From: an uncultured Lachnospiraceae bacterium
Lineage (GTDB): Bacteria > Bacillota > Clostridia > Lachnospirales > Lachnospiraceae
Direction of reading: 5' to 3'
Length of the DNA stretch: 64,000 nt
NCBI GenBank assembly: GCA_934339365.1
Contig: CAKRHW010000007.1
Location: forward strand, 1 to 64,000
How positions within the stretch are numbered: position 1 is the stretch's first letter; each line of letters begins with the position of its first letter. The notes beneath the pieces are model-generated. The model searched no databases and had not been told where the DNA came from. It saw only the letters and a program-made list of their open reading frames with translations. The position numbers and the translations under genes were made by a program. Below are positions 18,667 to 28,369 of this stretch, piece after piece.

Positions 18667-20544
18667 TTAGTGAAAGAATTCATATACACTTTTTGCAGCC
18701 GCTTCATTCATGGAATCCGTATGCAGAAGTTCTTCATATTCTGCATCCCGGATTGCTTCTACACTCTTGAATTTACGTAACAGTGCTTTTCTCCTTGCAG
18801 GACCGATTCCTTCAATCTCATCTAAAATGGAATGAACCTGTCCTTTGCTCCGGAGGCTTCTGTGGAATTCAATTGCAAAACGGTGTGCTTCATCCTGAAT
18901 TCTGGTAATTAATTTAAATTCCTCTGAATGTGTATGAATCGGAATCTCTTCATTTTCATAAAAAAGCCCTCTCGTTCTGTGGTGGTCATCCTTTACCATC
19001 CCACAAACCGGAATATCTAAATGTAATTCTTCTAACACTTTTTTTGCTACATTGACCTGTCCCTTTCCTCCATCCATCATAATCAGATCCGGGAATCTCG
19101 TAAAGCTTCCAAGTGTTACATCCTGCCCTTTTTCTTCTAATTCTTTTTTTTCTTCTAAACCATGTGTAAATCTTCTAGTCAGGACCTCTGCCATACTCGA
19201 ATAATCATCTGCACCTTTTACCCATTTAATCTTAAACTTTCGGTAATCGTTTCTTTTTGGCTTTCCATTTTCATAAACAATCATAGAGCCTACCGACTGG
19301 AATCCATTAATATTTGAAATATCAAATGCTTCCATTCTTGTAGCATATGGAATCCCAATCTTATTACAGATTTCTGTTACGGCCCCTGTTGTCATAATCT
19401 CCTCAATCCGGATTTTTTCTTTATCCTGATCCATAATCAGTTTGGCATTTCTTGCCGCAAGCTTCACAAGCTGGTCTTTCTCCCCTTTCTTCGGGATTCG
19501 GATGGTTACCTTACTTCCACGTTTTTCAGAAAGCCACTGTTCAATTGATTCCTGTTCCTCCACGTGGACCTGCGTTAAAATTTCTTTTGGTACAAATGGA
19601 CTTCCTGCATAATACTGTTTAATAAAACTTGAAAGAATTTCTTTTCCTAAATCGCTCGGTGCAATACTTAAATGAAAATGTTCCCGTCCAATCATTTTCC
19701 CGCCACGCAGGAAAAATACCTGTACCACCGCATCCATGCCTTCCCCATAGTATGCAATGATATCTCTGTCTTCCTGTTCACCGGATGTGATTTTCTGCTT
19801 TTGTGATACTACTTTTACACTTTGAATCAGATCTCTGTAATATGCTGCCTCTTCATATTCCATTTTTTCTGATGCATCAAGCATTTTCTGTTTTAACATG
19901 GCAATCATATTTTTATCATTTCCATTTAAAACCTCCATCGCTTCCCTTACCTGCTTTTTATATTCCTCACTGGATATATATCCGGCACAAGGTGCACTGC
20001 ACTGGTGTATATGCTGGTATAAACAAGGCCGCTCTTTCCCGATATCTCTTGGAAGCACTCTGTTACAGGTACGGAATTTATAGATTTTCTGCAATAATTC
20101 TAAAGTATCTTTTACAGCTGTTCCATTTACATACGGTCCAAAATATTTTGATTTATCTCTTTTCATCTGACGCACTTTAAAAAAACGTGGAAAATCTTCA
20201 TGAACGGTTACTTTGATATACGGATAAGTCTTCCCGTCTTTTAACATGGTATTATATTTTGGCGTATATTTTTTAATTAAGTTACATTCTAAAATCAACG
20301 CTTCAAGCTCTGAATCTGTCAAAATATATTCAAACCTTGCAATATGTGTCACCATTTTTTCAATCTTCGGTGTCTTATTGGTACTCTTTCGAAAATACTG
20401 CCGGACCCGGTTACGCAAAGAGATAGCCTTGCCAACATATATAATGTTGTCGTGGCTATCTCTCATTAAATATACTCCAGGTGAATCCGGTAATTTTTTT
20501 AATTCTTCTTCTAAATTAAACATCATCTGATTCTGACCTTTCAT
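18667..20544 (-). CDS. uvrC: Excinuclease ABC subunit C
   Basis: Makes both incisions in nucleotide excision repair. The 625-residue protein has an N-terminal GIY-YIG nuclease (residues 20-105, GVYLMRD...IYVGKA), a cysteine cluster (CNRVLP...CLYQHIHQCSAPC), a UVR motif (near 215, EKMEYEEAAYYRD), the RNase H-like second nuclease (DISNINGFQSVGSMIVYENG and DLIMMDGGKGQV) and C-terminal helix-hairpin-helix motifs (IEGIGPARRKALL). It overlaps the end of ftsH; the second ATG (at 20526) after AAAGG is also a possible start. Confidence 0.96.
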   Translation of the reverse strand: MKGQNQMMFNLEEELKKLPDSPGVYLMRDSHDNIIYVGKAISLRNRVRQYFRKSTNKTPKIEKMVTHIARFEYILTDSELEALILECNLIKKYTPKYNTMLKDGKTYPYIKVTVHEDFPRFFKVRQMKRDKSKYFGPYVNGTAVKDTLELLQKIYKFRTCNRVLPRDIGKERPCLYQHIHQCSAPCAGYISSEEYKKQVREAMEVLNGNDKNMIAMLKQKMLDASEKMEYEEAAYYRDLIQSVKVVSQKQKITSGEQEDRDIIAYYGEGMDAVVQVFFLRGGKMIGREHFHLSIAPSDLGKEILSSFIKQYYAGSPFVPKEILTQVHVEEQESIEQWLSEKRGSKVTIRIPKKGEKDQLVKLAARNAKLIMDQDKEKIRIEEIMTTGAVTEICNKIGIPYATRMEAFDISNINGFQSVGSMIVYENGKPKRNDYRKFKIKWVKGADDYSSMAEVLTRRFTHGLEEKKELEEKGQDVTLGSFTRFPDLIMMDGGKGQVNVAKKVLEELHLDIPVCGMVKDDHHRTRGLFYENEEIPIHTHSEEFKLITRIQDEAHRFAIEFHRSLRSKGQVHSILDEIEGIGPARRKALLRKFKSVEAIRDAEYEELLHTDSMNEAAAKSVYEFFH

Positions 20545-22537
20545 CCTCTTTTGAAACTTTTTTCAATTCTACCGGTGTTACTTCTGCCGTTGCATCGTTA
20601 CCTGTAGATTCTGCAGCTTCTACAGTCTGTTCTTCCTGTTTTGTTTCTTCTACAAAATCTCCTTCTGCATCTAAGATGACTTCTTCTCCTGCACGAATCT
20701 TTCTGAAAATCTTCATAAACTGCTTACCTGTAATGGTTTCTTTCTTATAAAGATACTCTGCAATCTTATCTAAAATTGGTTTATTCTCTGACAGAATCTT
20801 CTTGGCTTCTTCAAAGCATTCTGCTAAAAGACGCATCACTTCTCTGTCAACCTGTGCTGCCGTCTCTTCTGAACAGTTCATTCTTGTGGAGCCACCTAAG
20901 TATTGATTCTCTACTGTCTCAACACTCATTAATCCAATTGCATCGGACATTCCATAACGGGTAACCATTGCTCTTGCAAGACTTGTTGCCTGTTCCATAT
21001 CATTTGATGCTCCTGTTGTGACAGATTCGAATTCTATGCTTTCTGCAGCACGACCACCCATAAATGTGACGATTCTTGCATGTAATTCTGCCTTTGTCAT
21101 CAGGTATTTTTCTTCTTCCGGAACAGTCATAACATATCCTAAAGAACCCATCGTTCTTGGCACAATTGTGATCTTCTGAACCGGTTCTGCATCTTTTTGA
21201 ATGGCTGTTACTAAAGCATGTCCCACTTCATGGTATGCAACTGTCATCTTTTCTTTTGGACTTAAAATCCGGTCTTTCTTTTCTTTACCGGCAATTACTA
21301 CTTCTACCGATTCAAATAAATCTGACTGTGAAATTGCACTTCTTCCTTCTTTGACAGCCAAAATTGCTGCTTCGTTAATCATATTCGATAAATCCGCTCC
21401 CACAGCTCCTGATGTTGCCATTGCAATCGCTTCTAAATCCACCGTTTCATCCATATGTACATTCTTAGAATGTACTTTTAAGATATCTAATCTTCCCTTC
21501 AGATCCGGCTTGTCCACAATGACACGTCTGTCAAAACGACCCGGTCTCAATAATGCTTTGTCTAAAACTTCCGGACGGTTTGTTGCTGCAAGAATCAAAA
21601 TTCCCTTCGATGTATCAAATCCATCCATCTCAGAAAGAAGCTGGTTCAGTGTCTGCTCTCTTTCATCATTTCCCATCGCATTATCTCTGTTCTTTCCTAT
21701 TGCATCAATCTCATCGATAAAAATAATACATGGTGCCTGCTTCTGCGCCTGTTTAAATAAATCTCTTACTCTTGAAGCACCAACACCTACAAACATCTCT
21801 ACAAAATCAGAACCTGAAATAGAGAAAAACGGAACCTTTGCCTCTCCTGCAACCGCTTTGGCTAATAATGTCTTACCGGTTCCCGGAGGTCCTACTAACA
21901 ATGCTCCTTTTGGAAGTTTTGCACCAATCTTGGCATATTTATCCGGATTGTGTAAAAAGTCTACCAGTTCCTTAACGGATTCCTTCGCTTCCTCTTCTCC
22001 TGCTACATCTTTAAATGTAACACCTGTCTCTTTCTCTACATAAACCTTCGCATTCGACTTACCGACACCCATGATGCCACCGCCACCGCCTTTTGACATC
22101 ATTTTGCGGATAAATAAGTAAAAGAGTCCATAAATCAGTACGCATGCAATAATATAACTAAAAATACTATTTCTTGTACTCTCAATCTTACCTACAAATT
22201 CGACATCTCCATACTTTCCATTCTTTAAATCCTGGACAATGGACGTATCATTTAACTGTACGGTAACATACGTAACTGGAAATAATGCCTTCTCTGATCC
22301 TTTTGGTGTAATCAAAATCTTACCTGAAGAAGTAAATTCTACTTTCTCAATCTTCTTATTCTTAAGTTGTGAAATAAATTCATTATAGGTAATCTCCTGT
22401 GTTGTGGCGTCTTCAAACATAGAAGAAACAAAAGAAAGGAAAAAGAATAATACTACTGCACTTAAAATAAGAAAGATCAGTATCTGCTTCTTCTTCGGAT
22501 CTTTGCCGTTGTTATCATTTCGTGTATTTTTTTCCAT
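20516..22537 (-). CDS. ftsH: ATP-dependent zinc metalloprotease FtsH
   Basis: Membrane-anchored AAA+ protease that degrades misfolded and regulatory membrane proteins. The 673-residue protein has two membrane segments (about 20-42 and 125-145), Walker A GPPGTGKT (near 217), Walker B IIFIDEIDAIG (near 275), the second region of homology and the zinc site HEVGH (near 440). A charged C-terminal tail of about 60 residues is normal for the family. It is divergent from pyrG. Confidence 0.97.
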   Translation of the reverse strand: MEKNTRNDNNGKDPKKKQILIFLILSAVVLFFFLSFVSSMFEDATTQEITYNEFISQLKNKKIEKVEFTSSGKILITPKGSEKALFPVTYVTVQLNDTSIVQDLKNGKYGDVEFVGKIESTRNSIFSYIIACVLIYGLFYLFIRKMMSKGGGGGIMGVGKSNAKVYVEKETGVTFKDVAGEEEAKESVKELVDFLHNPDKYAKIGAKLPKGALLVGPPGTGKTLLAKAVAGEAKVPFFSISGSDFVEMFVGVGASRVRDLFKQAQKQAPCIIFIDEIDAIGKNRDNAMGNDEREQTLNQLLSEMDGFDTSKGILILAATNRPEVLDKALLRPGRFDRRVIVDKPDLKGRLDILKVHSKNVHMDETVDLEAIAMATSGAVGADLSNMINEAAILAVKEGRSAISQSDLFESVEVVIAGKEKKDRILSPKEKMTVAYHEVGHALVTAIQKDAEPVQKITIVPRTMGSLGYVMTVPEEEKYLMTKAELHARIVTFMGGRAAESIEFESVTTGASNDMEQATSLARAMVTRYGMSDAIGLMSVETVENQYLGGSTRMNCSEETAAQVDREVMRLLAECFEEAKKILSENKPILDKIAEYLYKKETITGKQFMKIFRKIRAGEEVILDAEGDFVEETKQEEQTVEAAESTGNDATAEVTPVELKKVSKEDERSESDDV

Positions 22538-22574
22538 ATAACCTCTCTCTTTGCTTTTATTGTTACTCTGTTCT

Positions 22575-22602
22575 ATTATATCGGACTTAGAGGATAAATC
22601 AA
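22575..22602 (-). promoter_or_regulatory. Sigma-A promoter of ftsH
   Basis: TTGATT, 16-bp spacer, TATAAT on the minus strand, about 40 bases upstream of ftsH. Confidence 0.7.
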
Positions 22603-22760
22603 TATAGATATTGTGAAAATTTTAAGTTCTCAAGAATCTTTTGTCAATTTTGCAGATTTTAAAAAATCTTTCATTTTACTATGGAAAGTTTTCGCATTTG
22701 ATTGTATACTTAGACTATATGTTTTTTTGTATACGTTTTTACATGATACAAGATGAATGC

Positions 22761-22792
22761 GATTCAGGATGTTGTTTCCTGAATCAATTTTT
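22761..22792 (+). terminator. Candidate leader attenuator of pyrG
   Basis: A perfect 9-bp stem (GATTCAGGA / TCCTGAATC) with a 7-base loop, followed by AATTTTT. It lies 49 bases upstream of the pyrG start with no plus-strand gene before it, so it would act on the pyrG leader. In Bacillus, pyrG is controlled by CTP-sensitive attenuation through extra G residues added at a GGG start. No GGG start is evident here: the likely promoter is the extended -10 TGATACAAG at 22744, which leads into ATGAATGCG. The rest of the 300-base ftsH-pyrG gap holds only the ftsH promoter. Confidence 0.65.
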
Positions 22793-22840
22793 AGATTAAG
22801 TAACATTTTCAGATGTTACAAGCACGAATGGAGGATTATT

Positions 22841-24448
22841 ATGCCAGTAAAATATGTATTTGTAACTGGAGGAGTTGTTTCTGGATTAGGAAAAGGAATT
22901 ACCGCAGCATCACTTGGACGTCTTTTGAAGGCGCGTGGATATACGGTAACGATGCAAAAGTTCGATCCTTATATTAATATTGATCCCGGTACCATGAACC
23001 CTATCCAGCATGGTGAAGTTTTTGTAACAGACGATGGTGCTGAGACTGATTTGGATCTTGGCCATTATGAACGATTTATTGATGAGAGCTTAAATAAAAA
23101 ATCTAATGTCACTACCGGTAAAGTATACTGGTCTGTTCTTCAGAAGGAACGTCGTGGTGATTTTGGTGGAGGAACTGTTCAGGTAATTCCTCATATCACG
23201 AATGAATTAAAGAGCCGTTTCTATCGTAATTTCACAACAGAAAAGACTGAGATTGCCATTATCGAAGTAGGTGGTACTGTAGGTGATATCGAGAGTCAGC
23301 CATTTATCGAAGCAATCCGTCAGTTCCAGCATGAAGTAGGACATGAGAATGCCATTTTAATTCATGTAACATTAATTCCTTACCTTCGTTCTTCCGGTGA
23401 GATGAAAACGAAACCTACACAGGCAAGTGTAAAAGAACTGCAGGGAATGGGAATTCAGCCGGATATTATTGTCTGCCGTTCTGAAAAACCTCTTGACCAG
23501 CATTTAAAAGACAAGATTGCCCTTTTCTGTAATGTACCAAATAACCATGTACTACAGAATCTGGATGTAGAAGTTTTATATGAAGCTCCTCTTGCAATGG
23601 AAAAAGAAAATCTTGCCGGTGTTGCCTGTGAATGTTTAGGTTTAGATTGTCCGGAGCCTGATTTAACAGAATGGAAAGAAATGGTATATGCCTGCAAGCA
23701 TCCTACAACTGAAGTTAACGTTGCTTTAGTTGGAAAGTATATCCAGCTTCACGATGCTTACATCAGTGTCGTAGAATCTTTAAAACACGCAGGATTTGCG
23801 AATTCGGCCAAAGTGAACATTAAATGGATTGATTCTGAAACAGTAACAGATGAAAATGTTGCTTCTCTTCTTGGAGATGTAACCGGTATTTTAGTGCCAG
23901 GTGGATTTGGTGATCGTGGTATCGAAGGAAAGATTACTGCCATCAAATATGCACGTGAGCATAAGATTCCATTCCTTGGTTTGTGTCTTGGAATGCAGCT
24001 TGCCATCGTTGAATTTGCACGTGACGTGATTGGATACAGCGATGCACACAGCGTTGAATTAGACCCTTCTACCACACATCCTGTCATTCATTTAATGCCA
24101 GATCAGGAAGGAATTGATGATATCGGTGGTACTTTAAGACTTGGATCTTATCCATGTGTTCTTAAGAAGGATACGAAAGCTTACGAAGTATACAAAGAAG
24201 AAACCATTCACGAAAGACACAGACATCGTTATGAAGTAAATAATGATTATCGTACTGTTTTAACAGAAAATGGAATGGTATTTTCCGGTACATCTCCAGA
24301 TGGTGTTATCATTGAGATGATTGAATTAAAGGATCATCCATGGTTTGTAGCTACTCAGGCACACCCTGAATTCAAGAGTCGTCCAAACAGACCACATCCA
24401 TTATTCTTAGGTTTTGTAAAAGCTTCCTTAGAGCAAAAAAATAAATAA
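22841..24448 (+). CDS. pyrG: CTP synthase
   Basis: Makes CTP from UTP with ATP and glutamine. The 535-residue protein has an N-terminal synthetase domain with the GGVVSGLGKGI P-loop (residues 10-20) and a C-terminal class I glutamine amidotransferase domain with catalytic Cys in GLCLGMQ (near 383) and His/Glu in HPEFKSRP (near 510). I chose the ATG preceded by GGAGGATTATT; 28 residues of an upstream in-frame extension would run through the leader hairpin. Followed 15 bases later by a Nudix gene. Confidence 0.97.
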   Translation: MPVKYVFVTGGVVSGLGKGITAASLGRLLKARGYTVTMQKFDPYINIDPGTMNPIQHGEVFVTDDGAETDLDLGHYERFIDESLNKKSNVTTGKVYWSVLQKERRGDFGGGTVQVIPHITNELKSRFYRNFTTEKTEIAIIEVGGTVGDIESQPFIEAIRQFQHEVGHENAILIHVTLIPYLRSSGEMKTKPTQASVKELQGMGIQPDIIVCRSEKPLDQHLKDKIALFCNVPNNHVLQNLDVEVLYEAPLAMEKENLAGVACECLGLDCPEPDLTEWKEMVYACKHPTTEVNVALVGKYIQLHDAYISVVESLKHAGFANSAKVNIKWIDSETVTDENVASLLGDVTGILVPGGFGDRGIEGKITAIKYAREHKIPFLGLCLGMQLAIVEFARDVIGYSDAHSVELDPSTTHPVIHLMPDQEGIDDIGGTLRLGSYPCVLKKDTKAYEVYKEETIHERHRHRYEVNNDYRTVLTENGMVFSGTSPDGVIIEMIELKDHPWFVATQAHPEFKSRPNRPHPLFLGFVKASLEQKNK

Positions 24449-24463
24449 TAAAGAAGGCCAATT

Positions 24464-25087
24464 ATGGAAAAGAGAATTCTATCTATCAAAAAGCAGACGG
24501 AGAATCGTTTCTTAAATCTTTACGAATTGTCTGCCAAACGAAGAAGTGGAAAAGTTGCACCATATTTTCTGGCTTCTCGTGCCAAAGATGAAGAGCATTT
24601 AAAGATTCAGACTCATAAAAATAATCCGGATGGTGTCATCATTTATGGTGTATACGGAGAACAGAAAGACAAGATTGCCTTAGTCAGACAATATCGTTAT
24701 CCGATTGGGGATTATATCTATGAATTTCCGGCTGGTCTTGTAGAAGATGGAGAAGATTTAGTAACTGCAGGAACGAGAGAGATTTTTGAAGAGACCGGAT
24801 TGCATTTAACTCCTGTTCCCTGCAATCCTTGTTATCAGAAACCATTTTTTACTACTGTTGGAATGACAGATGAAGCCTGCGGAACCGTTTACGGTTACTT
24901 AGAAGGCGATCCAACGAATATCCATCAGGAAGACTCGGAAGATATTGAAGTTGTTTTAGCTGACCGCGAGGAATGCAAACGAATCTTAAAAGAAGAAAAT
25001 GTTGCTATCATGTGTGCCTATATGCTGATGCATTTTATACACACGCCTGGTGATCCACTTGCTTTTTTATCAGAGATTGAACCTTAG
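24464..25087 (+). CDS. Nudix hydrolase, ADP-ribose pyrophosphatase-like
   Basis: A 207-residue Nudix protein. The Nudix box runs from AGLVEDGED to REIFEETGL (residues 84-107) with all conserved Gly, Glu and Arg positions. The preceding YRYPIGDYIYEFPAGL is typical of ADP-ribose or nucleoside-diphosphate-sugar pyrophosphatases, but substrate is inferred only. It shares a transcript with pyrG. Confidence 0.9.
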   Translation: MEKRILSIKKQTENRFLNLYELSAKRRSGKVAPYFLASRAKDEEHLKIQTHKNNPDGVIIYGVYGEQKDKIALVRQYRYPIGDYIYEFPAGLVEDGEDLVTAGTREIFEETGLHLTPVPCNPCYQKPFFTTVGMTDEACGTVYGYLEGDPTNIHQEDSEDIEVVLADREECKRILKEENVAIMCAYMLMHFIHTPGDPLAFLSEIEP

Positions 25088-25102
25088 ATTTTTCATGATA
25101 TA

Positions 25103-25146
25103 AAAATACATCGACCTGCTTTCAAAGCAAGCCGATGTATTTTTTA
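25103..25146. terminator. Bidirectional intrinsic terminator
   Basis: A 10-bp outer stem (AAATACATCG / CGATGTATTT) with a second inner stem (CTGCTT / AAGCAAG), with T-runs on both strands. It serves convergent transcripts of the Nudix gene and the epimerase gene. Confidence 0.9.
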
Positions 25147-25155
25147 TTATATTCC

Positions 25156-26049
25156 TTATGCAATTGCAATGGTAAATCCACCTTCAAATGTCTCAGCAAC
25201 ATCTAAGCGATTGCCCCACTCACGTTCCTGCCATTCTCCCTGGAAGTCCTTATGATCACATCTGCCATACCATGGCTCAATGCAAACAAATGGTGCACTC
25301 TTCTTTGGTGGTGACCAAAGTCCCATTAATGGAGCTGCTGACGTAACTGTTACATATTTCTTTCCATTCGGATCAATTAAGCTATACGCATATGCCTGAC
25401 TATTCTTCGTAATCGTATCTGGTTCAATTACATAAGCATCATGATCAAATGTATGTTCTGTAATCTGAATTCCACCATCTACTAATGGAAACTCCTTGTA
25501 ATTGTCTGTTACATAGCCATCTTCAAATTCATGGTATACAATCTTCTCATTTAAAGAATCAATTCCAATGCGGTAATCTGTCTGCTTCGTATCTGGAAGA
25601 ATTGGACAATTAAATGCCGGATGTCCTCCAATTGAGAAATAAATCTCTTTCGAATCTGTATTCTTAACATCCCAGCGAACATCTACTTTATTGCCTAAAA
25701 TAAAATATGTAATTGCAAGTTCAAACTGATATGGATACAACTTCAAAGTCTCCTCATTGGACTTCAAAGTAAATGTAAGTGTATCCTCTGTCTGACTGGT
25801 AAGCTCAAATTCCATGTCTCTTGCAAATCCATGCTGTCCAAGCTTATAAGTCTTTCCATCGCAACGATACTCATCATTCACAATCTTACCAACAATTGGG
25901 AAAAGGACTGGTGCTGTTCTTCCCCAGAACTGCTTGTCTCTCTGCCAAAGATACTCTAATCCGTTCTCTTTGTTCTTTAAGGACTGCATCTGTGCTCCTA
26001 AGGTAGAGACTGTCAGACTGATTTGTTCATTTTCAATTGTATAATTCAT
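25156..26049 (-). CDS. Aldose 1-epimerase family protein (LacX-like)
   Basis: A 297-residue galactose mutarotase-like beta-sandwich. The conserved HGFARDMEF motif (near residue 73) and the FSIGGHPAFNCP motif (near 148) hold the catalytic histidines, and CIEPWYGRCD is near 260. It resembles the LacX subgroup rather than classical GalM, so the sugar substrate may differ. Monocistronic between two terminators or promoters. Confidence 0.88.
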   Translation of the reverse strand: MNYTIENEQISLTVSTLGAQMQSLKNKENGLEYLWQRDKQFWGRTAPVLFPIVGKIVNDEYRCDGKTYKLGQHGFARDMEFELTSQTEDTLTFTLKSNEETLKLYPYQFELAITYFILGNKVDVRWDVKNTDSKEIYFSIGGHPAFNCPILPDTKQTDYRIGIDSLNEKIVYHEFEDGYVTDNYKEFPLVDGGIQITEHTFDHDAYVIEPDTITKNSQAYAYSLIDPNGKKYVTVTSAAPLMGLWSPPKKSAPFVCIEPWYGRCDHKDFQGEWQEREWGNRLDVAETFEGGFTIAIA

Positions 26050-26164
26050 TTGAAACCTCCGTCTTTTCTCTTTTTTCGCAAAATACTGTATTCCACAGCT
26101 TTCTTTTGTATTATATCATATCTGTTCTTTTATTAACAGAATCTTTTGTATTTTGATTTTCTGC

Positions 26165-27979
26165 TTATTCTACTGTAACAACCTTCGCAAGATTTCTTGG
26201 TTTATCTACATCGAGTCCTTTATCAGAAGATACATAATAAGCAAGCAACTGCAATGCCACAACAGATGGAATTATCATAAATTCATCCGATGCATCTGGC
26301 AGCACAAAGGTAATTCCTTTTTTCATATCTTCGTCTAACAATGCTTCTTTTACAAAGGTAACCATCTGGGCGCCTCGAGACTGCACTTCTCTTACATTTG
26401 ACCATTCTTTTGATTTTAATTTTGTCTGTGTAATCAAAGCAATTACCGGAGTCTTACTAGTAACTAATGCAATCGTTCCATGTTTTAATTCGCCTGATGC
26501 ATAAGCCTCACAGTGAATATAAGAAATCTCTTTTAGCTTTAACGATGCTTCTAAAAGGGCAGTATAATCCATTCCTCGTCCGATCATAAAGACATCATGT
26601 GCACTTACAATGTGCTTTGCAATCTTATGAATTTCCTGTTTTTTCTCTAAAACAGCCTGAACTTTTTCTGGCAGTTCTTCAATCTGACGAAGGAACTGCT
26701 TCTCTTCTTCTTCCGACATTTTGCCACCTAATACTGCAAGCTTCGCTGCAATCAGATAAAATACAGACACCTGTGTGGTGTATGCTTTTGTACTTGCAAC
26801 GGCAATCTCCGGACCTGCGTACGTATAAATAACATAATCACTATTCAAAGGAATCGATGTTTCTTTTACATTAACAATCGAAAGAACCTTTGCACCAAAT
26901 GATTTCGCATATTTAATTGCCTCTAATGTATCAATCGTCTCTCCTGACTGAGAAACCGCAATGACTAATGTCTTTTCATCAATAATCGGCTCACTATACG
27001 TAAATTCTGATGCCATCATGACATCAACCTTAAGTTTTGCTTTCGATTGAATCAGACTTTTTCCAACTAAACCTGCGTGCATTGCTGTTCCACATGCAAT
27101 CACATAAATCTGGTTACAGCCTGTAAAAATCTCATCTGCTACCTGATCCTTTGAAAAATCCACCTTTCCGTCCTTAATTCTTGGTGAAATCGTTCTTCGA
27201 ATCGCCTCTGGCTGTTCCATGATTTCCTTTTCCATATAAAATGGATAGCCATCTTTTCCGTCTTTATTTAAATCCCAGTCAATGGTTAAAATCTTTGGCT
27301 CTACAGTCTTCTGATTTAAATCTACAATCTCTGCTTTTGCTCCTTTTAAAGTCAGAATACATAACTCCGGCATAACAAAATACTGCTTCGTATATGCTCC
27401 GATTGCAGTTACATCAGAAGCTAAATAGCTTCCCTCTTCTGTTACTGCAACAACAATTGGACTAACCTTACGAATTGCATAAATCTCATCTGGATGATCT
27501 TCAAACATAATTACTAAAGCATAGGTTCCCTTAAGCTGAGTTACTACTTTTGTAATAGCCTCATATGGATTGCCCTTATATTCACAATCAAGCATTGCAG
27601 CTACTACTTCTGTATCTGTCTCTGAAATCATATCCAGTCCATACTTCTGAATTAATTCATGATAGTTTTCCACAATCCCATTATGAACTAAGGTAACTTG
27701 TCCACGTTTATGTGGATGTGCATTCACATCACTGACACCGCCATGCGTTGCCCATCTGGTATGTCCGATTCCTGCTGTACCTGAAAGTTTTGTCTGATTA
27801 CATAACTTCTCTAAATCTTTTACTCTTCCGGCGCATTTTACTACCTGCGTCCTTTTCTCCTCTGTATCTGCAACCGCAATTCCTGCACTGTCATATCCTC
27901 TGTATTCTAACAGTTCTAAGGATTCTAATAAAATATCTTCTGCCTGTTTTTTCCCTGTATAACCTATAATGCCACACAT
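26165..27979 (-). CDS. glmS: Glutamine-fructose-6-phosphate aminotransferase (isomerizing)
   Basis: Makes glucosamine-6-phosphate, the first step to UDP-GlcNAc and the cell wall. The 604-residue enzyme begins MCGIIGYTG with nucleophilic Cys at residue 1 of the mature protein (N-terminal Ntn amidotransferase, about 1-240), followed by two SIS sugar isomerase domains (CGTAMHAGLVGK near 300 and IGRGMDYTALLEA near 470) and the C-terminal KPRNLAKVVTVE signature. ATG start with AGGAGG. Its leader holds a self-cleaving ribozyme. Confidence 0.98.
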   Translation of the reverse strand: MCGIIGYTGKKQAEDILLESLELLEYRGYDSAGIAVADTEEKRTQVVKCAGRVKDLEKLCNQTKLSGTAGIGHTRWATHGGVSDVNAHPHKRGQVTLVHNGIVENYHELIQKYGLDMISETDTEVVAAMLDCEYKGNPYEAITKVVTQLKGTYALVIMFEDHPDEIYAIRKVSPIVVAVTEEGSYLASDVTAIGAYTKQYFVMPELCILTLKGAKAEIVDLNQKTVEPKILTIDWDLNKDGKDGYPFYMEKEIMEQPEAIRRTISPRIKDGKVDFSKDQVADEIFTGCNQIYVIACGTAMHAGLVGKSLIQSKAKLKVDVMMASEFTYSEPIIDEKTLVIAVSQSGETIDTLEAIKYAKSFGAKVLSIVNVKETSIPLNSDYVIYTYAGPEIAVASTKAYTTQVSVFYLIAAKLAVLGGKMSEEEEKQFLRQIEELPEKVQAVLEKKQEIHKIAKHIVSAHDVFMIGRGMDYTALLEASLKLKEISYIHCEAYASGELKHGTIALVTSKTPVIALITQTKLKSKEWSNVREVQSRGAQMVTFVKEALLDEDMKKGITFVLPDASDEFMIIPSVVALQLLAYYVSSDKGLDVDKPRNLAKVVTVE

Positions 27980-28084
27980 AATAAAACCTCCTAGTTTTTT
28001 CTATAAAAGACAATCTTCCTGTCATAATCTTCATTCTTACTTCTAAAGTCTTTCGATCCCGTCAGTGTATCTGACCTGTTCTCA

Positions 28085-28246
28085 TTTCATCTATATCCTT
28101 TTGAAGCTTACTTCCTTACACAGAATTTGTTTTGCAGTCGCCCGCATATTTGTCTGTGTATCTCGCACTAGAAGCGGTACGGAAAGGCATCCGCCGAATC
28201 TTCGATCACCTTTCTCCTCGTCATCCCATTCGGGAACCTGGCGCTA
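28085..28246 (-). ncRNA. glmS ribozyme (glucosamine-6-phosphate riboswitch)
   Basis: The minus strand carries the hallmark sequence of the class: cleavage context TTTTA|GCGCCAGG with cut after position 28245, then GACGAGG, ATCGAA and TTCGGCGGATGCC, followed by the P3 and P4 stem sequences. In the known class, glucosamine-6-phosphate acts as cofactor for self-cleavage, which destabilises the glmS mRNA. The outer 3' boundary is approximate. It occupies most of the 390-base gap upstream of glmS. Confidence 0.93.
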
Positions 28247-28281
28247 AAAAGGAAGCTGTGTGAAATTACAGTATTTTGCAA

Positions 28282-28326
28282 TTGTGCATGTACGGAATGC
28301 TGTAAAAGCACCTCATACATGCACAA
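28282..28326. repeat. Long inverted repeat at the glmS transcription start
   Basis: Perfect 11-bp arms (TTGTGCATGTA / TACATGCACAA) separated by 23 bp whose ends can also pair partly. One arm directly abuts the -10 box of the glmS promoter. No T-run follows on either strand, so a terminator is unlikely. It could be a DNA operator or a 5'-end hairpin in front of the ribozyme. Confidence 0.6.
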
Positions 28327-28355
28327 ATGGTAGCATACTATGATACTTACGTCAA
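28327..28355 (-). promoter_or_regulatory. Promoter of glmS
   Basis: TTGACG, 17-bp spacer, TACCAT on the minus strand. It lies between the stop codon of the last phosphorothioation-operon gene and the glmS ribozyme. Confidence 0.65.
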
Positions 28356-28369
28356 GGCGTTAAGGAGAA

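Noticed and set aside
21201..22043. A 280-codon plus-strand open frame.
   Set aside because: It is antisense to the catalytic core of ftsH; its residues are the mirror of conserved ftsH codons.
28065..28247. A 60-codon plus-strand open frame across the glmS leader.
   Set aside because: It lies on the complementary strand of the glmS ribozyme, has no ribosome binding site and no recognisable protein features.
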